In this document: positions 45,891 through 55,399 of the stretch, piece after piece
Layout of the letters: every line of letters begins with the position of its first letter
Position numbering within the stretch: the first letter of the stretch is position 1
From: Diabrotica undecimpunctata
Lineage: Eukaryota > Arthropoda > Insecta > Coleoptera > Chrysomelidae
Assembly: GCF_040954645.1 (NCBI RefSeq)
Contig: NC_092813.1
Location: 14,362,136-14,426,135 of the forward strand
DNA: 64,000 nucleotides
Direction of reading: 5' to 3'
Position numbers and translations under genes: made by a program
Notes under the pieces: model-generated
The model's input: the letters and a program-made list of their open reading frames with translations, nothing else
Told to the model about the DNA's origin: nothing
Database searches by the model: none

Positions 45891-46464
45891 ACAATCAGCC
45901 AAGGGATCTATCTAGAAAAATACGACACATAACAAGAGACGTTCAAGCCAGAGCTTGGGACGTTGAAGACCACACAGGAACTCTAAGAACCAACAGAGAA
46001 GAGCAGATACATTATATTGCCGGGATCTATATAAAGATGATCAATTTCAGGAAGTTGTTTACCAAATTCCTGAAGAAATCGAAGAAGAACCTAACGTACT
46101 CGAGAATGAAATAATAATGGCGATCAGTAAACTTGTACTAAGTATAACAAAGCACCAGGTCCAGATATGGTAACAGCAGAAATGCTCAAATCTACAGAAG
46201 AAACCGGAACAAAATCTACAATAACGACAATACATAAAAAAAGCAGCTTCTATAATGCGAAAACTATAGAACCATCTCTCTTATTTCACATACCTGCAAA
46301 ATAATGCTACACATAATCAATGAGAGACTGGAAACTGTCCTACAACGATAAATACCCCAAGACAAACTGGTTTTATCAAATTTACTCGAGAACATCTTCT
46401 GAACATAAGACAAATAATAGAAAAATCTAGGGAATTCAATATCCCACTATACATTTGTTTTATA
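45891..46464 (+). pseudogene. Non-LTR RT fingers, 5' part of a copy split by a nested element
   Basis: Plus strand: KIRHITRDVQARAWDVEDHT, EEIEEEPNVLENEIIMAISK, KAPGPDMVTAEMLKSTEETG (46150-46210), then SHTCKIMLHIINERLETVL (46285-46345), EHLLNIRQIIEKSREFNIPL and YICFI at 46455, where the nested element starts. The RT resumes after 47425. Confidence 0.78.
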
Positions 46465-47413
46465 CAAGATAAAAAACGACCAGAAAACTACAGAGGTATT
46501 AACTTCTTAAATACTACGCTAAAACTTTCAACTAAAATTTTACAAGTGCTAATAAATCAGAGGATAAGTTTAGCAGATGAACAACAGGGTTTTCGTAGTT
46601 AAAAATCGTGTACAGATTCAATATTCTTTATAAAGCAAATTACTGACAAATCACTAGATTATAATAGACCAGTATTTCTGTGTCTGATTGACCTAAAGAA
46701 AGCGTTTAACAGAGTAAGAATTCAAATTAAATTAAAATTAAAACATCTACCAAAACAACTAAATTGAAGTCAGAATAGATAATCAACTTACAGAACCTAT
46801 AGAAATAGGCAGCGGGATAAGACAAGGGGATTCATTGAGTCCTATGTTCTTCAATTTGATCATGGATGGAATCATCAAAAGCGTTAACAAAGGAAGAGGA
46901 TACGGAATGGGAAACAAAGAAATAAAAATACTGTGTTACGCAGACGACGCAATATTGATAGCTCAAGATGAAGGTAGTCTGCAAAGATTGGTCCACAGAT
47001 TTAACATAAGCGTAAAATAATTTAATGTGACAATCTCATCTCAGAAAACTAAAACAATAGTAGTCAGCAAAGAACCAACCAGATGTAAAATAGAAATTGA
47101 TGGCATCAGTGTTGAACAAGTAATGGAAATAAAATACCTGGAAATTACACTTTCTAGCTATGGAGACCTGGACAAAGAAGTGATCAAGTACAAAAAGAAA
47201 ATAGACTGGCAGGATGCCTTAATAACACTATATGGCGAAACAGACACATTAACACTGAGTGAAGTCAAGAACTTATAAAGCCAGTGTAAGACCAATAATG
47301 ACATATGCTTTAGAAACAAGATCCGACACAGCCACAACGCAAAGGCTACTGGAAACTGCAGAGATGAGAGTACTGCCGATAAACAAGCAGATAAGGAGGA
47401 AGAAGAAGAAGAT
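46465..47413 (+). mobile_element. Nested 5'-truncated RTE-like element with 12-bp target duplication
   Basis: 949-bp insert flanked by ATTTGTTTTATA at 46453-46464 and 47414-47425. It starts inside the RT fingers: RPENYRGINFLNTTLKLSTK, then ISLADEQQGFRS (46575-46605), DSIFFIKQITDKSLDYNRPV, LCLIDLKKAFNRVR, RQGDSLSPMFFNLIMDGIIK and LCYADDAILIAQD (46930-46965), VSKEPTRCKIEIDGISVEQV, SVRPIMTYALETRSDTATTQ and a GAAGAAGAAGAAGAT tail. It lacks the GRPxxRW end, so a 3' deletion is also present. A few stops and frameshifts suggest moderate age. Confidence 0.88.
46835..47020 (+). pseudogene. RT catalytic segment of the nested element, 61 aa open
   Basis: The open piece carries LSPMFFNLIMDGIIKSVNKG and RGYGMGNKEIKILCYADDAI, the RT block with an intact YADD. 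It ends at TAA 47018-47020, and the next frame (47027-47278) continues with QKTKTIVVSKEPTRCKIEID, so a single stop separates them. Confidence 0.8.
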
Positions 47414-47555
47414 ATTTGTTTTATAGATTAGCGCAAAGCGTTGGACAGTGTCAAATGGGAACTGTACGAACACACTACTGGAACAGTTAAAGTGCTTGAC
47501 ACACTCTCAAACGAGTCCTTGGTCTCCATTCTGTGAACTTGCGTGCTCACCTTTA
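47414..47555 (+). pseudogene. Continuation of the split RT after the nested element
   Basis: Plus strand reads ICFID*RKALDSVKWELY directly after the second copy of the target duplication. It is the palm block of the RT interrupted at 46464. Homology fades by about 47555, where a minus-strand RT relic begins. Confidence 0.7.
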
Positions 47556-48115
47556 ATCATTACAGTCTATAGCCATTCTCCTCCAGAACGACTGCAGAAG
47601 GAGATTTTTTGCGTCCTTATCTACATAATTCTTTCATCGCATTCTTGGTCTTTCATTCGGTCTCTCCATCACTTTCCATCCATCTCTTTTTTATGTTCAT
47701 TGATATACCTATTTATTTAGCATGTAATTTAAATTCCGTATACATATTCTTTACTGTTGCCTTATTGCCATCTCCATATGCTGCCAGTTGAACTGATTTA
47801 TTGATAAGTGTGTTGTTTCCACCTTCAGATGTTTTTTTAACTACATATTCCAGTACTAAATAAAACACTGTTGGTGCCAGCCCATCACCCTATTTTATTC
47901 CTTATGTTATTTGAAATTGATATATCATCTCACGTTGTATCTGTGCCTGAGCCACTGTATTCGTCGTCGTCATTCGGATAAGCCTAACAATTTTGGACGG
48001 TACTTCAAATTCAATTAATATTTTGTATAAATGTGTCTGTTTATTGAGTCATATGCTTGTTTATCGACGAAAATATATACATCAAGCAACTTTGCTTAAA
48101 AGTTACTTGAAACAA
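47556..48115 (-). pseudogene. Non-LTR RT relic with catalytic motif changed to YGDG
   Basis: Minus strand: IFVDKQAYDSINRHIYTKIL, IEFEVPSKIVRLIRMTTTNT (48060-47950), GDGLAPTVFYLVLEYVVKK (47895-47840) and NKSVQLAAYGDGNKATVKN (47800-47750), where YADD should stand. Loss of both Asp residues but one confirms a dead enzyme. Confidence 0.7.
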
Positions 48116-49015
48116 TGGCTTTTACCATTTTCATCACTGTACTACAGCTCTTCCTTCTTCATTCTCAAGATTTCTGCTTTATTCTGCTTTGTCTCTTGCT
48201 AGGATTTTCCAATTGGTAACATCGATCTTCTTAGCATTTTGTGTTACCTTGTCTATTCACCTCAGCTTGGTTTGCTTCGTCTTCTTATTCCCAGCACCGG
48301 CTGCGCAGGTGCCTAATGCTAATCTACATGTCCTGCCTACTGCAGACGGTTAAGCTTTTTATTTCTTCTAATCTGTTTTTATTGGAGTTAACCGATGTCC
48401 CTAGATATAAGAACTCTTTTACCGCTTACAAGTTTTAGTTATTGACTCTCTCGAGTTTCGTGTTAGATAGTATGTATTTGGTTTTATTTTGATTTATATG
48501 TAATCCCATTCGTTCTGCTGCTGCTACTACCTCGATTAGGATTTCCGTGGTTCTCACTCTGGTTCTTGTTATAATGTCGACGTCGTCAGCATATGCTAAA
48601 ATTTAAACTGATCTATTAAATATAGTTCCCCCGATATTCTACATTAGTTTATCGTACGACTTTTTCTAAGGCTTTTTTACACATCTGACATCCCAGCACG
48701 TCTCCTTGCCTAAACTTTCTATATATTTCGTCAACTTTACTGCGGATAGGAATTCAGTACAAGGCTTCAATTTCTCATGCAAGATGTTTGAAAATATCTT
48801 GTATAGTGGGTCCAGGAGGATTATTCCGCGGTAATTATTACATTCTAGTTGGGTTTCCTTTTTGTATAAAGGGCATATTAAGCCTAAGCTCCAATAATTT
48901 TAAGGCATTTGCTTCCCAGACCAAATTGTATAAATTACTTTTTGCGTAAATTCGACGATTTGCTCTCCACCCTGTTTAAATATCTGCTGGGAAAACGGCT
49001 TTACTAGTTTTTATT
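48116..49015 (-). pseudogene. Non-LTR RT relic, palm to C terminus
   Basis: Minus strand: SKAVFPADI (48995-48970), FRQGDVLGCQMCKKALEKVV (48720-48665), AYADDVDIITRTRVRTTEIL (48595-48540), VAAAERMGLHINQNKTKYIL and KEFLYLGTSVNSNKNRLEEI (48420-48360), then NAKKIDVTNWKILARDKAE (48235-48185). Order and motifs are those of RTE-like RTs; stops and frameshifts are numerous. It lies head to tail with the YGDG relic, but both contain the palm, so these are separate copies. Confidence 0.72.
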
Positions 49016-49640
49016 TCTTTAAGTGTGCTATACTTAACATTTTGTTATGTCTGGTTCTGATTCGTATTTTTTATCTTTTTTGTTCTCTCTCCTCTTTGAT
49101 CATCAACGAACTCTCCTATATACTTTCTTTGTACTTTTAGTTTACCACACACACACACGCGCACGCGCGCGTACAACCCATTTCCTAGGAACATATGTGT
49201 TTGTGTTCCATTGAACAGTGCGACCACCCCTCCGTATAGTATGACTTACGAATGGGGAGGCATGAACAGATTGTTACGTTGGATGTCCTGGGTAATGGAA
49301 CGTTCTCTGATTTTCTTGGTTGTGGTTAGGCCACCTAACTTTAGGGGTAGCTCCAAAACAGCTTTTCTTTCTATGAAATTACTGAACTTAATTTTGTATC
49401 ATTACTTTGGGACTTGTATCCCTAAAAAGTGTGTGTTTCGAACAGAGAGCTACCAACCTTAGTTGGTGTCTCCCTGTCTGAAATATGTGTGTGTTCAAAT
49501 TGGCAAAATAAATTTTGTTCTCTTCGCCGGCTGAGAACCCGAAAGGTCTGGCCACCGAGCCCATGTTTATCGCCCATGTATTTGTGAAAAGTCGTCAACA
49601 CTCACTTGATTTTTAATTCAATTAATAAAGTAGACACAAG
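49016..49640. other. No recognisable gene; CA/CG simple repeat
   Basis: Contains a (CA)n passing into a CG-rich run at 49144-49172. A GC-richer stretch (49220-49600) shows no coding motif; by composition it may be part of an LTR or DNA element, but I found neither termini nor a second copy. Confidence 0.4.
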
Positions 49641-50564
49641 GTTGTTAGTTAAGGTGAAGATAAAATAATATTAGAAAGAAAAGAGCAATGATTTTTATTT
49701 TGTGTAAATGGTTAGTAATAAAAATAAACATTATTAGCGCGTCGATAGGGTGTCTTGTGGTATCTCGTTCATTACAGGTCTTTGTGTCCTCCCTGTATGC
49801 AGCAAGCTGTTGTTTAGGCCGTCTATGTACCGACCTCACTTTTGGATCATAATCTGTCAACTTTCTTAACGTTCGGCACGGATGGTTCCTGAGGTTGTTA
49901 AAGATATCGTGTGACCGTTATTCCATCATTCTCAGGAATCTTCGCAGATTCAGAGGTTCGCTAACTATGAAGTTTTGTGCGGTCTGAATTTTCTTCCGAT
50001 TTGTCACGTGTAACCCTATGCCGCTAAGGCATATGTAAGGGTTAGCAAGATTATAGCATTTGCCAATCTGTAGTGCAATCTAGTAATGATGAGAGTTGAC
50101 TCCTAAGAAGCTTAGCCTTGTGCACCGTTTGGTTAACATGTCCGATGAATGTTAGCTTTTCTCTAACGTAATTCTAATGTATTTCTCATTATTCGCCAAT
50201 TCGATTGGCGTATTGAACAGGGTTAGTACACTAATAGCTTCTTCCTCTTTTCTTTTTTTGTACATGACAGCCAATATTTTGCCCGGGTTGACCGCTATTT
50301 TCCACTTAATACACAAGGATTGTAAACGGTTGAGTGCCGTTTGTAAGTATCTCGTTGCTGGGTCAGGATTGCTCCCACTCAGTGAAAATTGTGTACCAGT
50401 ATAGCGACAACACCGCTCCCTGTGCTACTCTGACCTCCATGGTTCCGACTTATAATAGGGTTGGCCCTATCTGAACTCAGCTTGTCTTTCATTTTGTCTT
50501 CTATGTCTATCTCCGTTTTTAACGGGCAATACCCTGTGATTATTTTTCTTTGTTTTCTAGTAAG
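49641..50564 (-). pseudogene. Jockey-like RT C-terminal relic
   Basis: Minus strand: VRVAQGAVLSLYW (about 50445, the GVPQGSVLSPLLY block), then after a deletion of the YADD region LSGSNPDPATRYLQTALNRL, QSLCIKWKIAVNPGKILAVM and NTPIELANNEKYIRITLEKS, LTFIGHVNQTVHKAKLLRSQ and LSSLLDCTTDWQM (50400-50060). The tail near 49770 has ERDTTRHPIDALIMFIF. The order is that of Jockey-clade RT after the catalytic site. Stops are frequent in the last third. Confidence 0.72.
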
Positions 50565-50575
50565 TTCTATAATTG

Positions 50576-50799
50576 ATAAAATGCGTTAGGCTTTCACGGC
50601 CATCGTCGAACTTGTTAAACTGTTTGTTCGGGCTGTTAGGCCATTGTCTTCTGAGATTAGTTCTCGACTGACAGTTTCAGCTTACAAGCGAAGCAGTAAC
50701 ATCTCCAGAAGATGCTAACCCCTAGTGTTGGCGAAACGTCGAGAACTAATCTCAGAAGACAACGGCCTAACAGCCCGAACAAACAGTTTAACAAGTTAC
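50576..50799. mobile_element. 224-bp foldback element with 11-bp target duplication and hammerhead-like motif
   Basis: Two 60-bp arms (50609-50668 and 50738-50797) are inverted repeats with one mismatch, separated by 69 bp. TTCTATAATTG flanks the element at 50565-50575 and 50800-50810. The loop and inner right arm contain CCAGAAGATGCTAAC, then GTGTTGGCGAAACGTC, a hammerhead-like arrangement. There is no ORF. The same GCGAAACGTC motif marks the foldback at 40 kb and the Penelope 3' region at 19.3 kb, so a Penelope-derived non-autonomous origin is plausible. Confidence 0.85.
50705..50740 (+). ncRNA. Hammerhead-like motif in the 50.6-kb foldback
   Basis: CAGAAGA (50706-50712; CUGANGA with U4 changed to A) is followed by the hairpin GCTAAC/GTTGGC (one G-U pair, loop CCCTAGT or similar) and GAAACGTC (50733-50740). 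Stem I and stem III are not evident in the monomer. Confidence 0.4.
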
Positions 50800-50929
50800 T
50801 TCTATAATTGTTTGTGTATATTGAAGCTATAATGTTGATTTTGTAAGACTTTTAGTTCACTACAATTTTCTTTTAGTTATTTAGTTTTATTTGGTTTTCT
50901 TTAGTTTTGTATATTCTTCTTTTATTCCT

Positions 50930-51405
50930 AAGTTTAGAAAATTTTTGAGTATTCCAGTTTTTATTTCTCGTTTTTTCGTTATTTCTGCCTTGTATTTTAC
51001 ATGGTTCGGTTAGTGTTTCCGTAAGTTTTGACCATTTTTCGTTGATGTTTTCCTTATTAAATCTTTCTTACGTAGTTTGTATTGCGTTAGTTTTTTATTG
51101 ATTTTTTCTCTTAGCTTTTCTGTAATTTCCCATTCCCATAATTAACCAATATCGACGGTGTTCTCTGCAGTTGTTTTCGTGGTTCTCTTTAATTTTATTT
51201 TAAAATGTTTTACTAATGGGTTATGATTGCATGTTATATCAGCTCTAGAATATGTTTTAATTGATGTGATGTTGTTTCTATATCTGTGATTTATCATCAA
51301 ATAGTCTATTTCATTTTTAACTACATGTTCTTTGTTATCTTGTGATTTCTATGTATATCGACGTCTATTAGGCAATGGACAATAGATTTCTATTACAAAT
51401 ATCAT
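50930..51405 (-). pseudogene. RTE-like endonuclease C-terminal relic
   Basis: Minus strand: HVVKNEIDYLMINHRYRNNI then TSIKTYSRADITCNHNPLVK and HFKIKLKR (51335-51195). This is the NEIDYI...SxADxxSDHNPLVxxFxxxLK end of an APE-type endonuclease, with SDH changed to CNH. The linker continues to about 50930. The RT part was lost or lies beyond the foldback. Confidence 0.72.
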
Positions 51406-51941
51406 TAGCATGCTTTAAATTAAATTAATTAATTTAATTTAAATTTTCAAAAAAAATTCAAACGGTAAAGCTCCCTTATGCCCGTCTATGTCTTGCATCA
51501 TATCTGAAAAAAAGCAAAAACGTGAACTAAAAACAAGTTGTATTTACGACTCATATTAAGACAAAAGAAATTCAATATCTAACGCTACATAATTAAAATC
51601 ATTTATGGTCTGGGAATGTAAACGAATCTTAGTTTTGTAAACAAATTTATTGATTTCAAGCAAAATGCATAGTAAGCTGTTCTCTAATATCATACGACAA
51701 CTGTATACAGGGTTTTTCTAAAACAATTCTAAAGTAAAGAATGGTATTTTACAGAGTGGGTATATCAATTATTTATGTTTCTTCATCACTTTTTTTTTTA
51801 GAACAATTTCTAAATTAGAATGTATTCAAAACAAAACTTAATTTAGTTACAATCATTGTGTTTTATTCTCAAAATACAGTCCCTTTCTTCTTCTTACCAA
51901 CAAATTAAGTGTGCACTGTAAGATAGTGCTGCCGAAAAAAT
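51406..51941. other. AT-rich region without genes
   Basis: An inverted AATTAAATTAATTAATTTAATTT stretch at 51415-51440 and otherwise no feature. TATACAGGGTTTTTC at 51714 resembles the ends of small insect DNA transposons, but no partner end was found. Confidence 0.4.
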
Positions 51942-53214
51942 TTTAATCTAACCTTCGGTTAGTGGCGCTATAGTTTCTTACAAGTTTAGTTACCCCGGTC
52001 TCATAGACCAGGTGTATCAAAAAAATAGAAATAGAGGATTTTTCTTTTTTATTTTGTAGTAATTTTTAAAAGAATTTAAACTTTATTACCTTAAACAGAA
52101 CAATGATTTGGATAGTTATTGAAAAAAAAATGTTATGTGTATTAATTTTTCCTTATAAAATAAAAATAAACAAACGTAACACAACAAATATACTTAAAAA
52201 ATGTTAAATGAACATAAATGCAACCAATAGCCATAAAAAAACAAAACTATTTACTTTTATTGTAGTTCCATACAGTTCTGATATATACCTGTGATATGCT
52301 CTAAACACATAAATGCATTGCATTTGTAGCAGGAAAAACGAGATTTTCTATTCTTTCTCCAGCCGCAGTAGGTTCCTTCCAGCAGGTAATGACATTTCTT
52401 GATTTTTCGGTGCATCACTACGAGTTACTTCCATAAGTCTCAGCTTCAGCGTCCCCGGAAGATTACTAAGAGCTGCTCTCCTTTTCAAATATGGATGAAC
52501 CAATGCGTTTGCTAAATCTCTTAAGTAGTGACTATTACTGGTTTAGATTTATCACCACTGTTTATGTCAATATCATCATGATGGTGCATGCTTGATATTA
52601 AAATCACATTTTTACGTTGCGTTGGGATATAAGAAACGATTGTGATATCCTCTGTAAAACTAAACATGCTTGTATGGATTGGACGTTTAGTGGGGTTTGA
52701 AAACTCGACTCGAAAAAAAGGACAGACTGACGAACCGCAACTTTTTCATCTACATTTGATATCTCCTGTTCCGATTCACTGTCGTGATTTATAACTTCCT
52801 CAATGTCCTGTTCCTCTTCCTCTGATTCATCTTCGCATGCAACTGATTCAATATCACTATTATCTAGTCCTACTGCTTCTAAAAGTTTCTGCAAGTAAGC
52901 TTGCCCGTGCTCGTAATCCCAATAAAGTAAAAGTAAACAATATTTTAATTAGAATTGAAGAAATGTATAAATATCTAAGAGCTTACCTCGGAATATTTTT
53001 GTATCGATATTAGTGTCGCCGGTCTGACACATCCGAAAGCTCGTTTACTATAGCATAATATTACACTGTAATGATCACACGACGACTAACCGTTATTCAC
53101 AAAGGTACATGAAGGTACTGAAACGTTCGATTCCTTACAATAACGTGTTTAATACCAACATCAAAAAAACAGTCTACCCGGTCTCTCACACAGTGACGCC
53201 ACTACCCAAATGTT
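51942..53214 (-). mobile_element. Internally deleted piggyBac-like element
   Basis: TTAA tetranucleotides flank a 1.27-kb unit whose ends share GGTTAGTGGCG / GGGTAGTGGCG in inverted orientation (near 51958 and 53195). On the minus strand an acidic N terminus (52894-52690) runs into NVKM and MHHHDDIDINSGDKSKPVIV, the late catalytic-domain block of piggyBac transposases, then LVHPYLKRRAALSNLPGTLK and a cysteine-rich C terminus, HYLLEGTYCGWRKNRKSRFS then CYKCNAFMCLEHITGIY (52400-52290). Most of the DDD catalytic domain is missing, so it would depend on another copy for movement. The TIR match is imperfect; the transposase motifs are the stronger evidence. Confidence 0.7.
52604..52894 (-). pseudogene. 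piggyBac-like transposase N-terminal acidic segment, 96 aa open
   Basis: The frame begins LLEAVGLDNSDIESVACEDE followed by SEEEEQDIEEVINHDSESEQ, the acidic N terminus usual in piggyBac-type transposases, and ends with SFLISQRNVKM. The last residues match the R-x-V-x-(L/M)xSSMHHD block, which normally lies several hundred residues later, showing an internal deletion close to 52640. A stop follows at once. Confidence 0.6.
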
Positions 53215-53299
53215 AAGGCCATGAAATGCCCTAATTTTGAATTTTTTACACTACTTCATATGTTTTTTATTTAACTCCATTTATTTTAACAATCTATAT

Positions 53300-54990
53300 A
53301 CTGTCTCAAGGGCAGTGCTGTTTATTATTACATCTAGGACAGCCACTAGCTCGTTGTACATGGTTTTGTTTTTGTCAAGTTCAATTTTAGGCCAACTTTA
53401 TTGCTAGCTGCATTTATCTTGTGGTTCTGCAGGATTATATTAGCAATCAGAAATCTTACATGGCTGAGGTATTCTCCATCAAGCCTTTGCTCTGTCAGTT
53501 CATTTTGCTGACCATATTTTCTAGAGTTGCAGTGAAGTACTTTGGTGTCTCTTTGTCAGACGCCGTTGGTAGTGGTAAAATCTGGAGTGTTAAACTAGTG
53601 CTTGCTCTCTTGGATGTGCAGCATCTAATGCATTTGTTAATCTGTTGTTGATGATATTTGTAAATATCTTGTATATGATTGTAGTAGACTTATAGGTCTG
53701 TAGTTTTTGATTTCCTCTTTGCTACTTTTCTTATGAATGAAAATTATGTTTGCTGTATTCCAGTGGTCTGGTATGTATGTTGATCTTAGACAGTTCGTTG
53801 CCTGCTAAGATTTTTTAGGTTATTTTCCCAGCGTATTTACGCAGTTCCACTGTTATGCTATCTATTCTAGCTGCTTTACCGCTTTAAATTCTTCTAATTG
53901 TCGATTCTACATCTTCTGGAAGGACTTCTGGTACATCTTCTTGGTTACTAATTGCTTCTTTAAGTGTTTTAGGGGATTTATATAGTTTGCTGTAGAATTT
54001 AGTTACGAGTTGTATTATTTCATTTTTATCTGTAGTTCTGGTGTTTTCGTTTGTTAGAACAACGATTTGCTTCTTCCCGATGATCAACGTTTTTCCATAA
54101 GATAGATTTCCATAGATAGCATAACAGTTCCACTGTTATGCTATCTATTCTAGCTGCTTTACCGCTTTAAATTCTTCTAATTGTCGATTCTACATCTTCT
54201 GGAAGGACTTCTGGTACATCTTCTTGGTTACTAATTGCTTCTTTAAGTGTTTTAGGGGATTTATATAGTTTGCTGTAGAATTTAGTTACGAGTTGTATTA
54301 TTTCATTTTTATCTGTAGTTCTGGTGTTTTCGTTTGTTAGAACAACGATTTGCTTCTTCCCGATGATCAACGTTTTTCCATAAGATAGATTTCCATAGAT
54401 AGCATAACAGTTCCACTGTTATGCTATCTATTCTAGCTGCTTTACCGCTTTAAATTCTTCTAATTGTCGATTCTACATCTTCTGGAAGGACTTCTGGTAC
54501 ATCTTCTTGGTTACTAATTGCTTCTTTAAGTGTTTTAGGGGATTTATATAGTTTGCTGTAGAATTTAGTTACGAGTTGTATTATTTCATTTTTATCTGTA
54601 GTTCTGGTGTTTTCGTTTGTTAGAACAACGATTTGCTTCTTCCCGATGATCAACGTTTTTCTTATTTTCTTGTAGTTTTTCCTATTTTCGATTGCATTTT
54701 GTACCAGTCTTTCGTTGGATTGTCTTAAGTCTTCCTTAATACTCCTCCTTATTGTCTTAGAAAGTTCTGTATAATTGTATTCTCTGCATATTGATGTATG
54801 TATGATTTTTTGGTGCTATCATTTCCATTAATTGAGAGCTATCGATTTGGTCATGTAGTCTTTTATTAATTGTCCTTTGATAGTGATCTGAGTTTTCTTT
54901 TTTGTTATTTATACAGTTACTGTTGATTTTGTAATTAATTGTATTCTTTCTAGTTTTAGATTTAAAAGTAGCTCATTTTACCTTTTGACA
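53300..54990 (-). pseudogene. RTE-like element: endonuclease end, linker and RT fingers, with internal triplication
   Basis: Minus strand: ISKTIRRSIKEDLRQSNERL and VQNAIENRKNYKKIRK (54760-54660), then IIGKKQIVVLTNENTRTTDK, LVTKFYSKLYKSPKTLKEAI and VLPEDVESTIRRIKAVKAA, three times in succession (283-bp period), then RKYAGKIT, TRPLEYSKHNFHS (shifted frame NTANIIFIHKKSSKEEIKNY RPISL) and NIINNRLTNALDAAH (53640). The palm and catalytic block are absent at 53300. The linker LPEDVExxIxxxKxxKAxGxD is the usual entry to the RT. Confidence 0.78.
53845..54652. repeat. 283-bp tandem repeat, about 2.85 identical copies
   Basis: The unit starts AGTTCCACTGTTATGC and repeats exactly at 53845, 54128 and 54411; the third copy stops at 54652 after CAACGTTTTT. 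The 67-aa frames in the three copies are identical. Each internal junction is a perfect hairpin: ATAGATAGCATAACAG, TTCCA, then its complement (54112-54148 and 54395-54431). Confidence 0.95.
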
Positions 54991-55399
54991 GCAAGTCGCT
55001 GTGTCCGTACTCTACTTTTAGGACGGTCTTATGTAGTCTTGCCATGCACATAACGACTGTGCGTATGCACATTATTGCGGGATATACTTACTGGATATAT
55101 TCTATTTTTGTGGTCGTATTATACTCATAGACAAAATAAATCATAGGGTATCTGCCTTCTTTATCGCTACCTTTTTAGTGGATGCGACATTTCAACAGAC
55201 AACTTCACAAGAAGTGGTGAAAACTTGCGTGATCCTGTATCTAACTGACTAGGTACCACGAGTTTGCTTAATATTTGAAGGACTAGGCAAAGGTAATCCG
55301 AAAAGATAGATCTTAATGCACTCTGTCAACAAATACTCCTTCCAAAAATATTACTCTCTGCAGATTTCTTTATACTACATTCAGTTTTTTACTTCTTGT
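54991..55399. other. No recognisable gene
   Basis: Spacer between two RT relics. A TGCACATAACGACTG / CGTATGCACA imperfect inverted repeat is at about 55044-55072. Confidence 0.4.
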
